Assembly: GCA_006535965.1 (NCBI GenBank)
Contig: QEAR01000043.1
Location: 1-64,000 of the forward strand
DNA: 64,000 nt
Origin: Spizellomyces sp. 'palustris'
Taxonomy: Eukaryota > Chytridiomycota > Chytridiomycetes > Spizellomycetales > Spizellomycetaceae
Direction of reading: 5' to 3'
Position numbers and translations under genes: made by a program. Positions 47,149 to 60,000 of this stretch are shown piece by piece (position 1 is the first letter of the stretch; the number at the start of each line of letters is the position of its first letter). The notes under the pieces were generated by a model, which had not been told where the DNA came from, did no database searches, and was given only the letters and a program-made list of their open reading frames with translations.

Positions 47149-47931
47149 ATGCCTCGCTTTGTCAATGGCTCTTCAAGCACAGCTCCTCCGACGCGACTAG
47201 ACGTGCCGTCAGAGAAAACACCGCTGCTCATTCCTCCATTGCTTGCTCAAACTGGACCAAAGGGGCGCTGTTGGGCATGTTGGGAAACCACCGAAAGCCG
47301 CCGAAACCCGCTTGTTCGAGTGTGTCTAGGCTGTAAGGACGCAGATCTCCAGTACATCCACCAAGACTGCGTGGACAGGTTCATTACGTCTTTGCCAACG
47401 CCTATTGCCACTCCGTCACAAGAGCCATGGGTCTATCCCGTCCCCAACCCGACTCACCCTGTGCTGGCCCAACATCAAGCAATAGCCATAGCAGATGCCG
47501 AGGACATGTTCGTCTCTCCTACCTCTAGCCCACAGCCTGCGAACACGACTCTTTCGGGGATATACCGTTGCAGCCGCTGTTGTGACCCCTATACTGTGCG
47601 CGCTGTGCCTTTGCATCCTCTTCGTGTGCTCATTCAAGACAAGTTTCTCTTGGTCGCAATGTCCCTCATGACGGTATGCATCATAGTTCTGACGGTTTGC
47701 TGTAGCATTCTGCTAGCGGAGCACTTCGGGAAGAATACCGCCGTTATCGAGTTGCCTTTTCTCACAGTAACGATGACCCAATTTGCAGTTTGTATGCTGA
47801 TATTTTGTCACGTCATATATGCTGTGACATGGAAAATGGTCTGGGATGCATGTAAGGGACAATCAAAAAAACATGTATTTCCTGTTGCGGGCTTGCCCTC
47901 CTATGGGTCTGTTTCGGCGAACAATGCATGA
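47149..47931 (+). CDS. Membrane RING-CH (MARCH-type) E3 ubiquitin ligase
   Basis: An intronless 260-residue protein. A C4HC3 RING-CH is laid out as C41-W-A-C44, C59-L-G-C62, YIHQDC (H71, C74) and YRCSRC (C141, C144), with the Trp after the first Cys typical of MARCH proteins. Between C74 and the last pair there is a 66-residue Pro-rich insertion, longer than usual. Two hydrophobic helices follow (LLVAMSLMTVCIIVLTVCCS and VTMTQFAVCMLIFCHVIYAV), the classic two-pass MARCH topology. These ligases ubiquitinate membrane proteins at endosomes, ER or mitochondria; MARCH5 is the closest in size. A KTPLLIPPLL dileucine-like patch precedes the RING. Confidence 0.82.
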   Translation: MPRFVNGSSSTAPPTRLDVPSEKTPLLIPPLLAQTGPKGRCWACWETTESRRNPLVRVCLGCKDADLQYIHQDCVDRFITSLPTPIATPSQEPWVYPVPNPTHPVLAQHQAIAIADAEDMFVSPTSSPQPANTTLSGIYRCSRCCDPYTVRAVPLHPLRVLIQDKFLLVAMSLMTVCIIVLTVCCSILLAEHFGKNTAVIELPFLTVTMTQFAVCMLIFCHVIYAVTWKMVWDACKGQSKKHVFPVAGLPSYGSVSANNA

Positions 47932-48034
47932 TGGTATCCCGCGGAGAGTCCCCAAATGTATATTTTTCTTTATTGTAAGTAGTTAACCTCATAGCTTGGG
48001 TATATATACACTATATACAAAGAGGAGCGCATTT

Positions 48035-51000
48035 TCACCTCCGTGCAGTTCTCTCGAGGAACACCTTTTTCTCGACGGGCTGAATAAATTGGGCCGCTTC
48101 CTGTCGTCTTTGCATTTCTGGCGTCGAGGCATCGGCGCGAATCCGATTTCCTTGATCTAGGGCCATGGAAACCCGGTTCATATACCACTTTTTGGCTCTG
48201 GGTGGTAATTCCCGCGGTACAGCCGGGGGACGCACCGTAACGGATTCAATACCCGGTTCGGCCACATGGGGCTGTAAATCCCGATCTGATTAACATCGTG
48301 CCTATCATAAAATAAATGGAATTGTCCGTCCGCTTACCTCCAACATCGGTATTAAGCTCAAATCTTGACTTGGTAGCAAAGCGTTGACTCTGATAATTGG
48401 CAGGAGCACTTTCCATATGTCTGTGTCGCCACCGTATTTAAATTCTTCCTGTCGCTGATAATCAATCATCGCTTCGATGCTAATGTCAGCCCGGACGAAA
48501 GCGCTCAAGCTTTCGCTCAAAAGCTCCATAGCTCCAACCACTTTGGCTGTAACTTTGATGGGAATAGATTTCGGTGCAGCGAGCGTTCGAGTCCGCAAGG
48601 TCAAGTCAAATTTATCTTCTCCAGGTTTGAGACCTTTAACTATTACCGTAAAATTCTGTCTTGTCTTCGGTCGGATTTGGGCGGTTACAGGTGATATCTT
48701 GTAGGACACTTTTGTGGAATCCGAGAATCGTTCGCCCTCCTCCAGCAAGGCCTCTCCATTCTCGTCAGCCACCCCTAGATCGATGACAGTATCTCCAACG
48801 TTTTCGACCTCGAAATGTTTCCTCACTCGCTGTCGCTCAGGAATTTTCGGGAAATTGAGACGAATGGCATTCCCTTCTCCAGCTTCTCCCAAAGGAACCG
48901 ACAAGGTGTCTTCTGCGGTTTGCACTGCAGAAAATCCGAATTCACCTGCTGCACCTTGAAGCTCAATTTGATCCAGTATGCGCTCTTTGCCTGTAAAAGG
49001 TCGCGTACGTGGTGTGTGGACATCTCGAGGCGGACGGGCCTCTTGCGCTGCCTCTTCCTCTTGATAATTGGCACCCTCCTTCTCGTCTTTTTGCGAAGAG
49101 GGCTCTTCTTCGATATCATCGAGATTAACGAACGCGATGCGTCCTCTTTGGGATTCACACATCACAGCTGGGTTGAAGAATACTTTTACTTTCCGGCTTT
49201 CTCCAGGTGCAATGGTCATTTCACTATATCACGAAGACGCTCAGTCAGCGACTAATCCACTCTTTTTTTTTAACGCAAGAACGGATAGCCAACTTACGTT
49301 ACATCGGTGGTGAATGCTGGGCTGCTTGTTCTTGCCCCAACTCGCAGTGGCAGCAGAGTAGGATTTTTGATTTCGATTTCCCTAAATTCTGGGTTACCCA
49401 TGCCAACTACTCCAAAGTCCTCATATCTCTTGTCAAGAACTACTGCCGGGTCAACACCTATGCCTTGAAGTTGAACCGGATAGCTGCCCTCCTCGGTCTC
49501 CAAGTATCCAGCAGCAATGTAATCTGCTGCATGCTGTGGTGTGAACAGCACTTTGATGGTAGTTTCTTGGCGCGGAGCAGCGACACCCTGAAATAGCATT
49601 GTTGATCACAAAAATTCTGAACTTTCCTGATTATGGATCTGCATACTCACCTCAGTTGTACTGTCAACACCAAAGATATCAGCAAATTGTGGATCGACGT
49701 GGAACTTCCACTTGATTGGTCGTCTCACGGGGTTCCGGAAAGCAAAGGTCAGCTCTCTCGCTTTTAGACTCTGCACAGGCCCGAATTCAAGAGGCTTCGG
49801 AGCCTCTAGCGGCAAGGGCTCCTGGATATGATGGTGGTTAGAATGGGTAAAAAGTTGGACTCATAATTTGGACCAAGCACCATACGTACATCTACCAAGG
49901 TACCACTTGTTGTGATGGACACGACGTCAATTGCCTCGATATCAGTGAAGACATTCACTATTCCATTGAAAGTCTCGCTCTGCGGAACGGTAGCGTCATC
50001 TTTAAATTCGTACCCAGTTAGCTCACACGTAAATTCTTTCGAGCCATGTGGAGATATTGAACCCGTGTCGGGATTGATTTTAAATTGCTGCAGGATCAAA
50101 ATATCATTTTACTGAACAAGCGGGCTCACTAGTTGCTGGTTCTCACATTCTGCCTACCTTTTCGTTAGACGTCGCGTTAAACCTGATTGCAAATCCATTT
50201 GGGTTATGTATCAGAAAAGGTATCGCCGAGCCACTGTCCATTCGCTGTAGGCCAAGATCAGAATTCGAACTGGTGTAACAATACACAGACGCTCCACTTA
50301 CGACTTCGCCGAAATCAATTTGTTTGAGTTTATCACTCTCCAAAAAGCGACCACCTTCTCTTGGGGTCGCTCCAGCCACGAGAGCTACAGGCTGCTTTAC
50401 ACTCCACTTATACACTAGTGGAACTATGTGCTTTTGACCTCCCAGGACCATGAGATGGAAGAATGCGCTCCGTGGTCCTTTACGCACCATGTGGGTGACC
50501 ATTTGCGCATCAACGGAGCCGTCTTCATTCAGCGGCACCGCTGCCTGCAGGCGTAATATAAAGGACTCGGAAGATCTAGAGATTGCCCAATGTGAATTCC
50601 AAGATATGTTTCAAGGCTATCGGCAACGTGTTATCACCTCTCTTCTTGCCGTCGATTTGCAGGAAGATCTAGAATATCAGGAGTTACTTGCATTTCCGGG
50701 ACAATCTCCGGCGCCGGGCCTCCTTCAGTAGGTTGAATTTTCAAAACAGTGCCCTTTACTTGGATGCCGTAAGGACAATCGTTTGAGATAACCAGCTGAG
50801 TTCAAAAATGAGTTTCAAACTCTATATTCAGAAGCATATTGTCTCATATCGTTGAAAACCTGTCCTGCTTACCTTTTTTGTTTCACTTTCGCCGACGGCA
50901 ATTGATCCATAGTCAACTACTTCCGGTAACCCTTCTGCATAGATTTTATATTCCGCTCCTGCATCGACCACATTGTAAATAGGTAAGTCATTGAGCGTGT

Positions 51001-54000
51001 AAATCTGGCGACATGCCTTGGCCTCGGATCTTGAGAATCTTCACATCAATCTGGGTTTTGATCTGAATTTCGGTAACATATTCTGCGTGCTGATCGGGCT
51101 TGAAAAATATACTGAACGGTATCTCCTGATGTGGGTCCAATTTTCCTTCCATTGTGGCGTCAGAGTCAAAGTTGATCACGCTGTCCCAATCCCACTGGGG
51201 AATCACTTGATAGTTAACAATGGCAGATCCCTATTTGCAGATGTGTGAATGTGTTATATGACACAGGAGAGTTATTTCGTCTGACAAGCTTTTACCTCGT
51301 TCTTGAATATAACAGTACTTTTCCTCGTTATGCCAATTCCTGCATCTTTGAAGTCGATCTCTGACGGTGTCACCGTCAGCTTGGGGTTTCCGCCCGCCCC
51401 AAGAACTTTAAACGAGGTGACCTCTGTCCATCTCTGAGTTGTCTCATCCTGCCATTATCCGATTAGTTAAAGCGCTAATTCCCAAAACATTTCTTACTTA
51501 GTTGACTCACAGCGCACTTTTCAACAATCAGCCTTGCTTCTTGCCAATCATCGTCTTCATCAAGAGATTGAAATATTGCTTCAAAATCCAAAGTCTGATT
51601 TGCTTCCAATATTCCCTCTGAAAGGATGAATGTTAGCTCTTTTTGTTTTACAGATTGGATGCGATTTCGACGAAGGGTATAGAAATCATACCTGCCGTTC
51701 CTTTGATCTTCCAAGGGGTAGCTAATTGCGCCCACGTCTTCCCTTTATCGGCTGCAAGCGCCACGGCTGCCTTTGCTCCTTTGCGCCTCCCACGTTTGGC
51801 CTTTTTCCCAGTATCTCCCTTCTCTGCATCAACTTCCTCGGTTTCAAGAATGGGCTCTATTCGTACGCGGTATTTGATCCTGCTGCTGCCGTAGTTCGTC
51901 AAAGTTCTAGAAACGGACGCTACGTCCCCAATCATGATTCGCCCCACAGAAGCGTCTTCATCATTGTCTACCCCAAGTTGCTCTTCATATGCCCGTAATT
52001 TGAAAGTCTGCTTGTTATGTACGGGTCCTTTACCGAGGTTGGTTGTGATAATCAAGGTACCCTCAATCAATGCAGCTTTCTGAGGTGCCACAGTCAAGTC
52101 TACACTCGCTGTTTGGTTCGGCTTTAGAGCTTCTCCTTCTTTCCAATTGAGCACTTTGACCCCGACGATTGCCGCAAGTTCGGGTGGTTCAATGCGTACT
52201 TCTAATGGTATATCAAGGTTTCCGGTGTTTGTCACCTTTAACGTGCGATTCTGTATCTCTAAGACCGGCATATTGAATAGCTTTGCTTCGCCCTCCACTT
52301 TCCATTCTGTTATCCCTGTTATCGCACGCACTGGGATGACCGTAATGTTGTTTTCCGGTAGGCGAAGTTGTACTCCTTCTTTGATTGTTTCGCTGCGTGA
52401 CGGCCAAAAGATCATCTTCACGTCTACCTCCCGACCTGGCGGGATAGGAACTGCCCCCTTTGAATCACGAGCAACATCAAAGCGGAAGCAGTCATTGCTG
52501 TGAAATAGATCTACGGTGCCCTCGACGTTCCCAATATTTGTCAGCTTGAACAGCTTCTCATACGAAACACCAACGACACAGGTGCCCCAATCCAATCCGC
52601 CAAATTGTTGATCTTTTTCAGACATGAAAAGCGGCTTAATCCGGTATCCACCACCGATGCCTTTACATTCCACAAAGAGAGGCTCCTTACTCCAGACGAC
52701 ACGAAATCTCTGGACAAAAGTTCCCTCTTGGGGAGCTGAGAAGGTGACCTGTACTGCCTCGCTAGCACCTGGCTCAACCTCGCCTCTATATGCACTGAGA
52801 ACAAAGGGGAGAGCGGTGGGCAGCGAGTCCTCTGTTTCCAAGTTAGCAGCAGCCACAACGGCCTCAATGCGAAATATGTCCTTGTATGTTCCTGTGTTCT
52901 CGATATGAAATGTGCGCACGGAGCTCTTCTGGCGCCCTACCAAACCAAAATCTATCGTCGCAGGACTGATTACGAGATTGGGAGATCCAACCCGGGCTGT
53001 TGCTGTGAAGGTGAGAACGACCTCTCCTCCTGAGATTAGCTCGTAGGCTTGCTGATATGTGCCTGGAGTCGTGGCCGTAAAGGTAGCGGAAATATTGACC
53101 GATTCTCGGGGAGCAATGGCACCAGAGGGCGGATCCAGGACAAAGACTTCCCCAGCATTGTCCATGACAAAATCCGGTGGGAACATAGCGTCGGCTTCTT
53201 TTCGCTCTATGTGGAAGTCGAAAGCGAGATTTCCGAGGTTCGGAAGATTGAAAAGTAGGATAGGTGCGCTGCGCTCTCCCGCCTTTAATAATCCCAGGTT
53301 GAAGTCATTCTCACCGGCTTCCTTTTCGAGAGGTGCTTCGCCCAGCGCTTCCATGACATGGGTTGATTGTTGAAGGCGTCTTAACGCGGTTGTTAGGAAA
53401 TCACGGTTTTCAATCCAGGCGTTAGCTAACTGTTCCTTCACGGCCTTGATGACTCCCCTTGTGCTGTCAAGAATACGATCGTTTGCAGCAGACAGTAGCG
53501 TACGTTGGACATTTGGATCGACAGCATTGTTCGCATCCGAAATCATCTCCTGTGCCGTTTGGATAAGATCCTCAATCGGCCTTTGTAGTCGCTCCATCTC
53601 CGCAGAGCTAGCCACACTTTTACGGTTGGATAGTCTCGCTGATGTTCGCGAACCTCTGCGAAGAGATTCCTCAGAGGCTTGCTCTGATCCTCTTTCCACA
53701 GAACTTTTGGCACCAGCAGAGAGGATGCTCCTAATCACTGCTTCACGTGCGGCTTGCGGTCTCCGACGACGCGGCGCACCAGGCTGATACCTTCCAAGTC
53801 CACTTGGCGTCCTTTTGCTCGGCGTACCTGGGGCTCCTGTGGCGATAGGGGACATGAGGGGATCTCGCAGGCCAATTGCCATATCAAGCTCATCCTCCAA
53901 TTGGGATAATTCGTCCATGTACCGCACCGCGGCAGAGGAATCTGCATCAATTGCTCCTCTAGCGGTGCGTGACCGGCGGCCGGTTCTTGGCCGATCTGAT

Positions 54001-57000
54001 AAATCCTCATTATCAATATTAACGACACGGCCTGCGGTTCCTCTTCGTGCGCGGTCCCGTACGTCTGACCCATCCATAACGCGTAGGCCACGTTGCCGAT
54101 ATTCTTCTAGATTAGCGTCCTCAATTCTTATGTCAGGAGTACCGACCGATTGGCGGCGTCTTGCGCTAGCTGAGCGTGGTGTTGATACGGGACGATCTGC
54201 TGTAGGTGGCTTTGGTAGTACAGATTCTAATTCACTCTTGGTGTCCAGCTCCGCCGCTCGGAGACCAGCCAAAACCTCCTGTAAATTGTCCAAGTGATTT
54301 TGGAACGTCTGACGCGCTGTCTCAACAGTACTTGGAAGGAAGCCTGCACTAGCTTCAGTTCCTCGCGAAGATGGAGCGTTCATCGACATTTCAGCGGTCT
54401 TGGGCTTTTTAGACAGCGTTTCTTCGGCCGCGAGAGTAGGAGGGGCCAGTTTGATGATGGCTTTACCACCAGTTGCTGTTAATCGACCGCGATATTGTTC
54501 TCCATCGCGGGTACGCACCATCCATTCACCGGCATAAATGGCGTTATACTCTCGCGGAATCGTCTGCATGTTGATAGTTACTGTTCCGCCGGGTTCAATG
54601 ATGTCGTGAGTGGGATTGATGAAAAAGACGTCAAAATCCTCAGGTGCCATTTCAATCCCGTCATGGGTTACATCGATCAAGGTGATTTCGAACTCGATAT
54701 GTCGCTTGCCGGTGTTGGTAAATACCACAGAGTGATTATGTGGTTTGTTAATTGCGACGATGCCGAAATCCATGAACATGTCTTCTTCCGGGATTTTGAG
54801 GTAAGGAACACCGACAATGCCGTAACACATCAAAGTCTTTGTCCCCGCGTCCGTATAGAAATTGATGTTATGGTGCAATGGATCAAAGTCTTGCGGTGCG
54901 AATGTCACCTCCAAATAGACGGTCTCTCCGGGTTGAAGAGACCCGCCTTCTGGCTCGATAACTAGTACGGGACTCTCTGTTTCCGCTTCCCAGTTACAAG
55001 TTGCATTTCCATCATTGGTCACTGTAAACTCCATTGTTTTGTTCACATTGATATACGTAGTATGGAAGTCGAGCTCCATATTTTGGAGGCGGAAGACAGG
55101 CATACCGACTTGCACAAGTAGAGGAATTACAAGCTCCTCCCAGGCACCGCGAGGTACTCGTAGCCATCTGATTACGATACTTGCGGCACCTTCCAGAAGA
55201 CGTTCACAGTTGCACTCAACCTCTAGCGATTCAACTCCTCCACTTTCTATCACTCCCTCTCGGTCAAAGGGCTCCTCGTCCAAGAGCGTGAAGTCTTGTC
55301 CAGGTTGAACGATTTCCAAAACATATCTACAGTCCAGTAGTCCTCTATTGTGGAGCCGTAGAGTTTTTGAACCTATTGACCCGACCTTCAGGCTGCCAAA
55401 ATCAAGAACCTCTTCTGTTGACAGATCCGCACTGGCACCCGTCCCGGCTAACCGCACGACGGCAGTTCCAAAATTGTGCACAAAGCTCGCTTCGCCGTGA
55501 TATTGAACTTGTTCTTTTGGAGGATGGAACTCCATCGGGATGGCGATCTTATCACCTGGCTGCAATGTCCACGTTCGTCCGTTCACAGTGAATTCCGTGC
55601 TGATAGATTGCAGGGTAAGGTTTTGCGCCTCTAAGGACATGTTCAGCACCTCCAGCTGAAGCACTGCTTCGCCTTCCTTTTGACCTTCCCGCATAACGCC
55701 ATATGTATCCGCGAGCTCTCTTCGAACCATCCGTCTTGCTTCAGGAAGTATGTAAGCTTCTGCGGGTGCCAGACCAAAGTCATGGTATGGGGGGTAAAGC
55801 TCCAGTGGACGATAGACATTCCCCACAACATGAACAGACATCCTCTTTACAAGAGCGGATATTGTGCCTGCTTCCTCCTCCGTGGTAATTGGCATATAAT
55901 GAAAGATGAGACTGGTGTCTTTTTTTGCTTGATATCTGCTGGTATAACCAAGTCGGAAGTGATACGAGTAAAATGGCCGCAGTTGTAGTATTTGAGGTAC
56001 CAACACATGGTCCGTTGGGTTGATAGAGTCCGTCCGATGGATGCGCAACTGTTTGCCTTCCTCTTCCGATGGCCCGTCCTGTCTTCTTCCTTTTGCCTTG
56101 CTCTTTTTTACACCCGTTGTTCCAGCCAGAAGTTGCTTCAAAACAGTGAACACTTCCAATTTACGTTTCAGAATACTCCAATAGTCCCGACGAACTATAA
56201 CATTGTTAAGGCTGCGTCCCGGCCCTCGGTTCGCTTCATACGGGACTGTTGATGTAACAGTCAAATATTCCAGCTTGACAAGGTCCAAGTTGTCTGCTGT
56301 TACTGCTTTTAAAGTCAGGGGTAGCGTGCCTTTGTTTGTCAGGTACAAAGATAGCCACCCGACGGTGCCTTCACGCTGATAGCCGAAATCGACGTCCTTG
56401 TTCTCATATTTTTCGCAAATCAGCTCCGCAGTGCCTCCAGTACCAGTTAACAAAATCAGGTACAGTTTATGATTCGAGAAAACGAGCATCTTAATCTGGC
56501 TTGTACGAGATTCTGTAGGAGTATAAGTTACTTGTACCTCTTGTTGTCCTTTAGGTGCTATAGGGAAGGTTTTGGGCATAACATCAAACGGCGGTCGAGA
56601 TAGGATGGTTACTTGTGCCTCTGTTGAGCCATTGTTTGCGAGCATAAACTTCCTTCTTTTCTTTTGGAATACGACGGTGCTTCCAAAGTCTAGGGTATCC
56701 GGAAGACCGCCCATTGAAGTGTTAACGGTTTGGCCTCGAAGGATGACGGTAACAATCTTTGAAGGCTTTGCTAGACGATCCAGTGTCTCCTTAATATAGA
56801 TCTCTGCCATAGTTTCAAACGATCCACTGGTATCGCAATGAAATCGAAACGGTACCGCGAAGGTCTCGTACGTTTGGAGCTCACCCATTATCATACCAGC
56901 ATCGAAAGCAGAAAACTTCTGCTTGCTGCTCACGAACTTGACGTTCCAGGAGTACGTTGTGTCATAACTATTGCACAGTACGACATGCTTCACATTGATA

Positions 57001-60000
57001 TCTAACGCATGTGTAGACACTTCGACACGACCAAAGTCCAACACAATGGTGTGATCCTTGCTTGGAGGTGGAAACACAAGAAAGTCAGAGAGAGGTTTCC
57101 CCTGCAGTTGAATGGCATGAAATGTGTGGTCGTGATCAAGTAGTGCTACGGCAAAACCGAAAGATGAAGCCAGCTCGCTTGCTTCTATAGGTGGAAGAAA
57201 CATGACATCGACATTTTCTGCATCAGCCGGTTGCATCATCTTCGCTCTAGGATCGATACTGAAGCACGTAGAAGTGAAGAAGATGATGTTGCGGCTTTGA
57301 GAGCCGCGGTTCTGCACCAGAATTGGCTGTAGTTGAGAGCGCCGCATACCTGCATCCGTCATTTGGCCAATAGGGGTCTTTGCAACACCTGAATATCAAC
57401 AGTCCTGTCAGACAAATATCATTCCCGATATGCCGCTTGCTAAACAAAACTCGCCTGCGCGAAAGGACACTGGGTCTCTAGCAAAGGTAACATCACATTC
57501 GTTATTCCCAGGGGTGTACGGTTTTGCCGGTTTGGATAAATCGAAGCGCTGGGCCCTTTCTTCAGAAGTAGGATATTCGTCCAGAAGTCGTTTTGGGTGC
57601 GACATCCACATTCTCAAGAAGTCAATGCTATTTCTATCCGGTAGCTCTCCAGGGCGATGCACATAGGGTTCAATACAGATTCCGACCAAACTCAAGGGTT
57701 TGTTGGAAAATGCAGCAGGAAGTGTTACATTGAATTGCTTAACGACGCGTAATTGAATTGTTTGCAAGAGAGGACCACGTTCGCGCGCAAAGAATGTGAA
57801 TGCAACGGGGATGGTGGAATGAGGCATGATCACGGTTGGCTCATTCTCTTGCGAGGACAACGTGCTACCAAAGTAACTTCGGATCGGATCAGCCCCTCCG
57901 GACAATCCTAGATTATCCACAACCAACTGAAGCCGGTATTGTGACTCGTTGATCAGAGTCATCGTTAGTTGCTCTTGTCGGTTAATTCGGCATGGCTTGA
58001 AAAATGCGTACTCCCACGATGGAAAAAAGATGGGTTGTCCGATGTACGCCCGAATGTTCAGCGGAATGTTCTGAAACTCAGGACATATAACTTCTATTGC
58101 GGTGCGTAAGTTCCCGCGTACTGCCGGAGGACCGTCGGACACTGTGAAGAAGACTTCCACTGTATTTGCCATGCGCGGGGCAATGCGCACCAAGTACGGA
58201 CATCGGAGCGCCGGATGATGAGGAAACAGGCCAACAGTCACCGGAACATCCGCTAAATTCATGAGCGTCAAGCATCGCATCCGCTCGTGTGGCTCCGCAG
58301 AACATATTCCAAAATCCATAGTATGCGCCTCTTTGCGCGATTCTTGGTCAGACGTTGCAGACATCATGTTCTTCAAAATCGCAGTATCTTCTGCTGTGAG
58401 CCCAACATGTAGCTTTTCCTTTGAATCGGCTCTTCTAAACTTCCTCATGAACTCGCATCGTTCACGGGTAAGTTCTGCTGCACCTGCTCGTGAATTTTCC
58501 TCGCCTTCCGGATAAACAGCAATAGGGATGCCCGCAATTCCGGTAATCTTGACGTGGATTAGATCTCCTCCAGGGCCATTTATTTCGACCACGTCGGCGA
58601 AGTGACCAAGTTTTGTTGGTTCAAAATACACAGGAAAGGTCTTGGATTCGTGTGGCTGTAGTTTCAATTGGCGTACCGGCAGCACAAACGGTGGAGCTTT
58701 GACCTTCCTTGGAGCGCTGTCATCGTCGTCTCCCTTGGAAATCGATTCCTTCTCTTCATTTGACGACATCCATTGAGTGGATCCAGCTGGACTTTCTGTT
58801 TGATATGCCTGCAGTTCACTCTGTAATTGAATTGAGACCATCGCCGCACCACTGGATATATTCTCAAGTTTTACATAAACCTCCTTTCGTCGATCTGGTA
58901 GCGTCCATCCCGCATCAATGGATGTCGGGCTCACTTTAATGAAGCTCTGGCGTAGGGCAACCATCGCGCAACTGCCCATCTTCTTCCCTGAGTCGTCGAT
59001 GAGGTTCAAAGAACCTTCAACTCGGTCCGTCTTCATGGCGGTGGGATAGTATGTAACGCCAATCTCCATTACTCCCTCCCCTTGCAATTTCAAATGAAAC
59101 AGCTTGATGGCGAACACGTCCACAGGCTCGACTGATACGAAGAAGTCCCTTTCTCCATAGTCACCACGACCCGCCCTATATCTAAGCACGGCCGCTTTCG
59201 TAACGGGTGCGTGCACGCTCTGAAAATCCAAAACACCAGGCTCAATATTCACTCGAATTGTTGAGGGACGCAGGTATGCTAAGTCCTCGCTATCTCGAAG
59301 GAAACCCACGATGTCTTCTGGATCTTGCAGATTTAGTTCCTCATCAATATCTTCAGAGTCCGGTTTTCCTCGCAAGCGTTCGAATTCCGCAACCCTTCTC
59401 ACAACTCCCACTGCTCTTTGGCGGCCTTTGAGGAAATTTTGCTTCAACTGCGGTTGGCTCTCCTCTAAGCTCTCCACTAATTGCGCGGTAAGAAGTGTTT
59501 GATCGACAGCATGCACGGTTTTCCTCCGGAGAACAGAACGACTGCCTCTCCCTGTTAGGTTGGTCGTGGACCCTAATCTGCTAACCGATCCATTGGCATC
59601 CTCTTCCGCGTCTTCTTCCTCATCTTCGAACACCGGCCAGTTTGCTCGAGCGGCGAGTGGCGTGGGGAGAACCATAACGCCCCGATGGTGCATCAAGGAA
59701 AATATATCATAATACCCAATCCCATCGGTAGTGAATCCGGCAGGGGGAGGTACTGTACAACCTCGTGGAATGAAGAACGGGTGTCCACCGTTGTCATAGC
59801 CTGCCAGGTGGTTACGACTAGCTTGATCACCTGGTGGTTTACCATCGGCAGAGTAAAACCTGGTGCCCAGGGAAGTCATTCCCAGAGGTGGTGGCTTGAT
59901 AGTGGACGTACGGCCAAAGTACGGGATGCTATTGATAGTATACCCAACCGGAAAAGGTGGCATGTTGATAGGGGGGGCAAAATACGGTTCTCCCTGTGAT

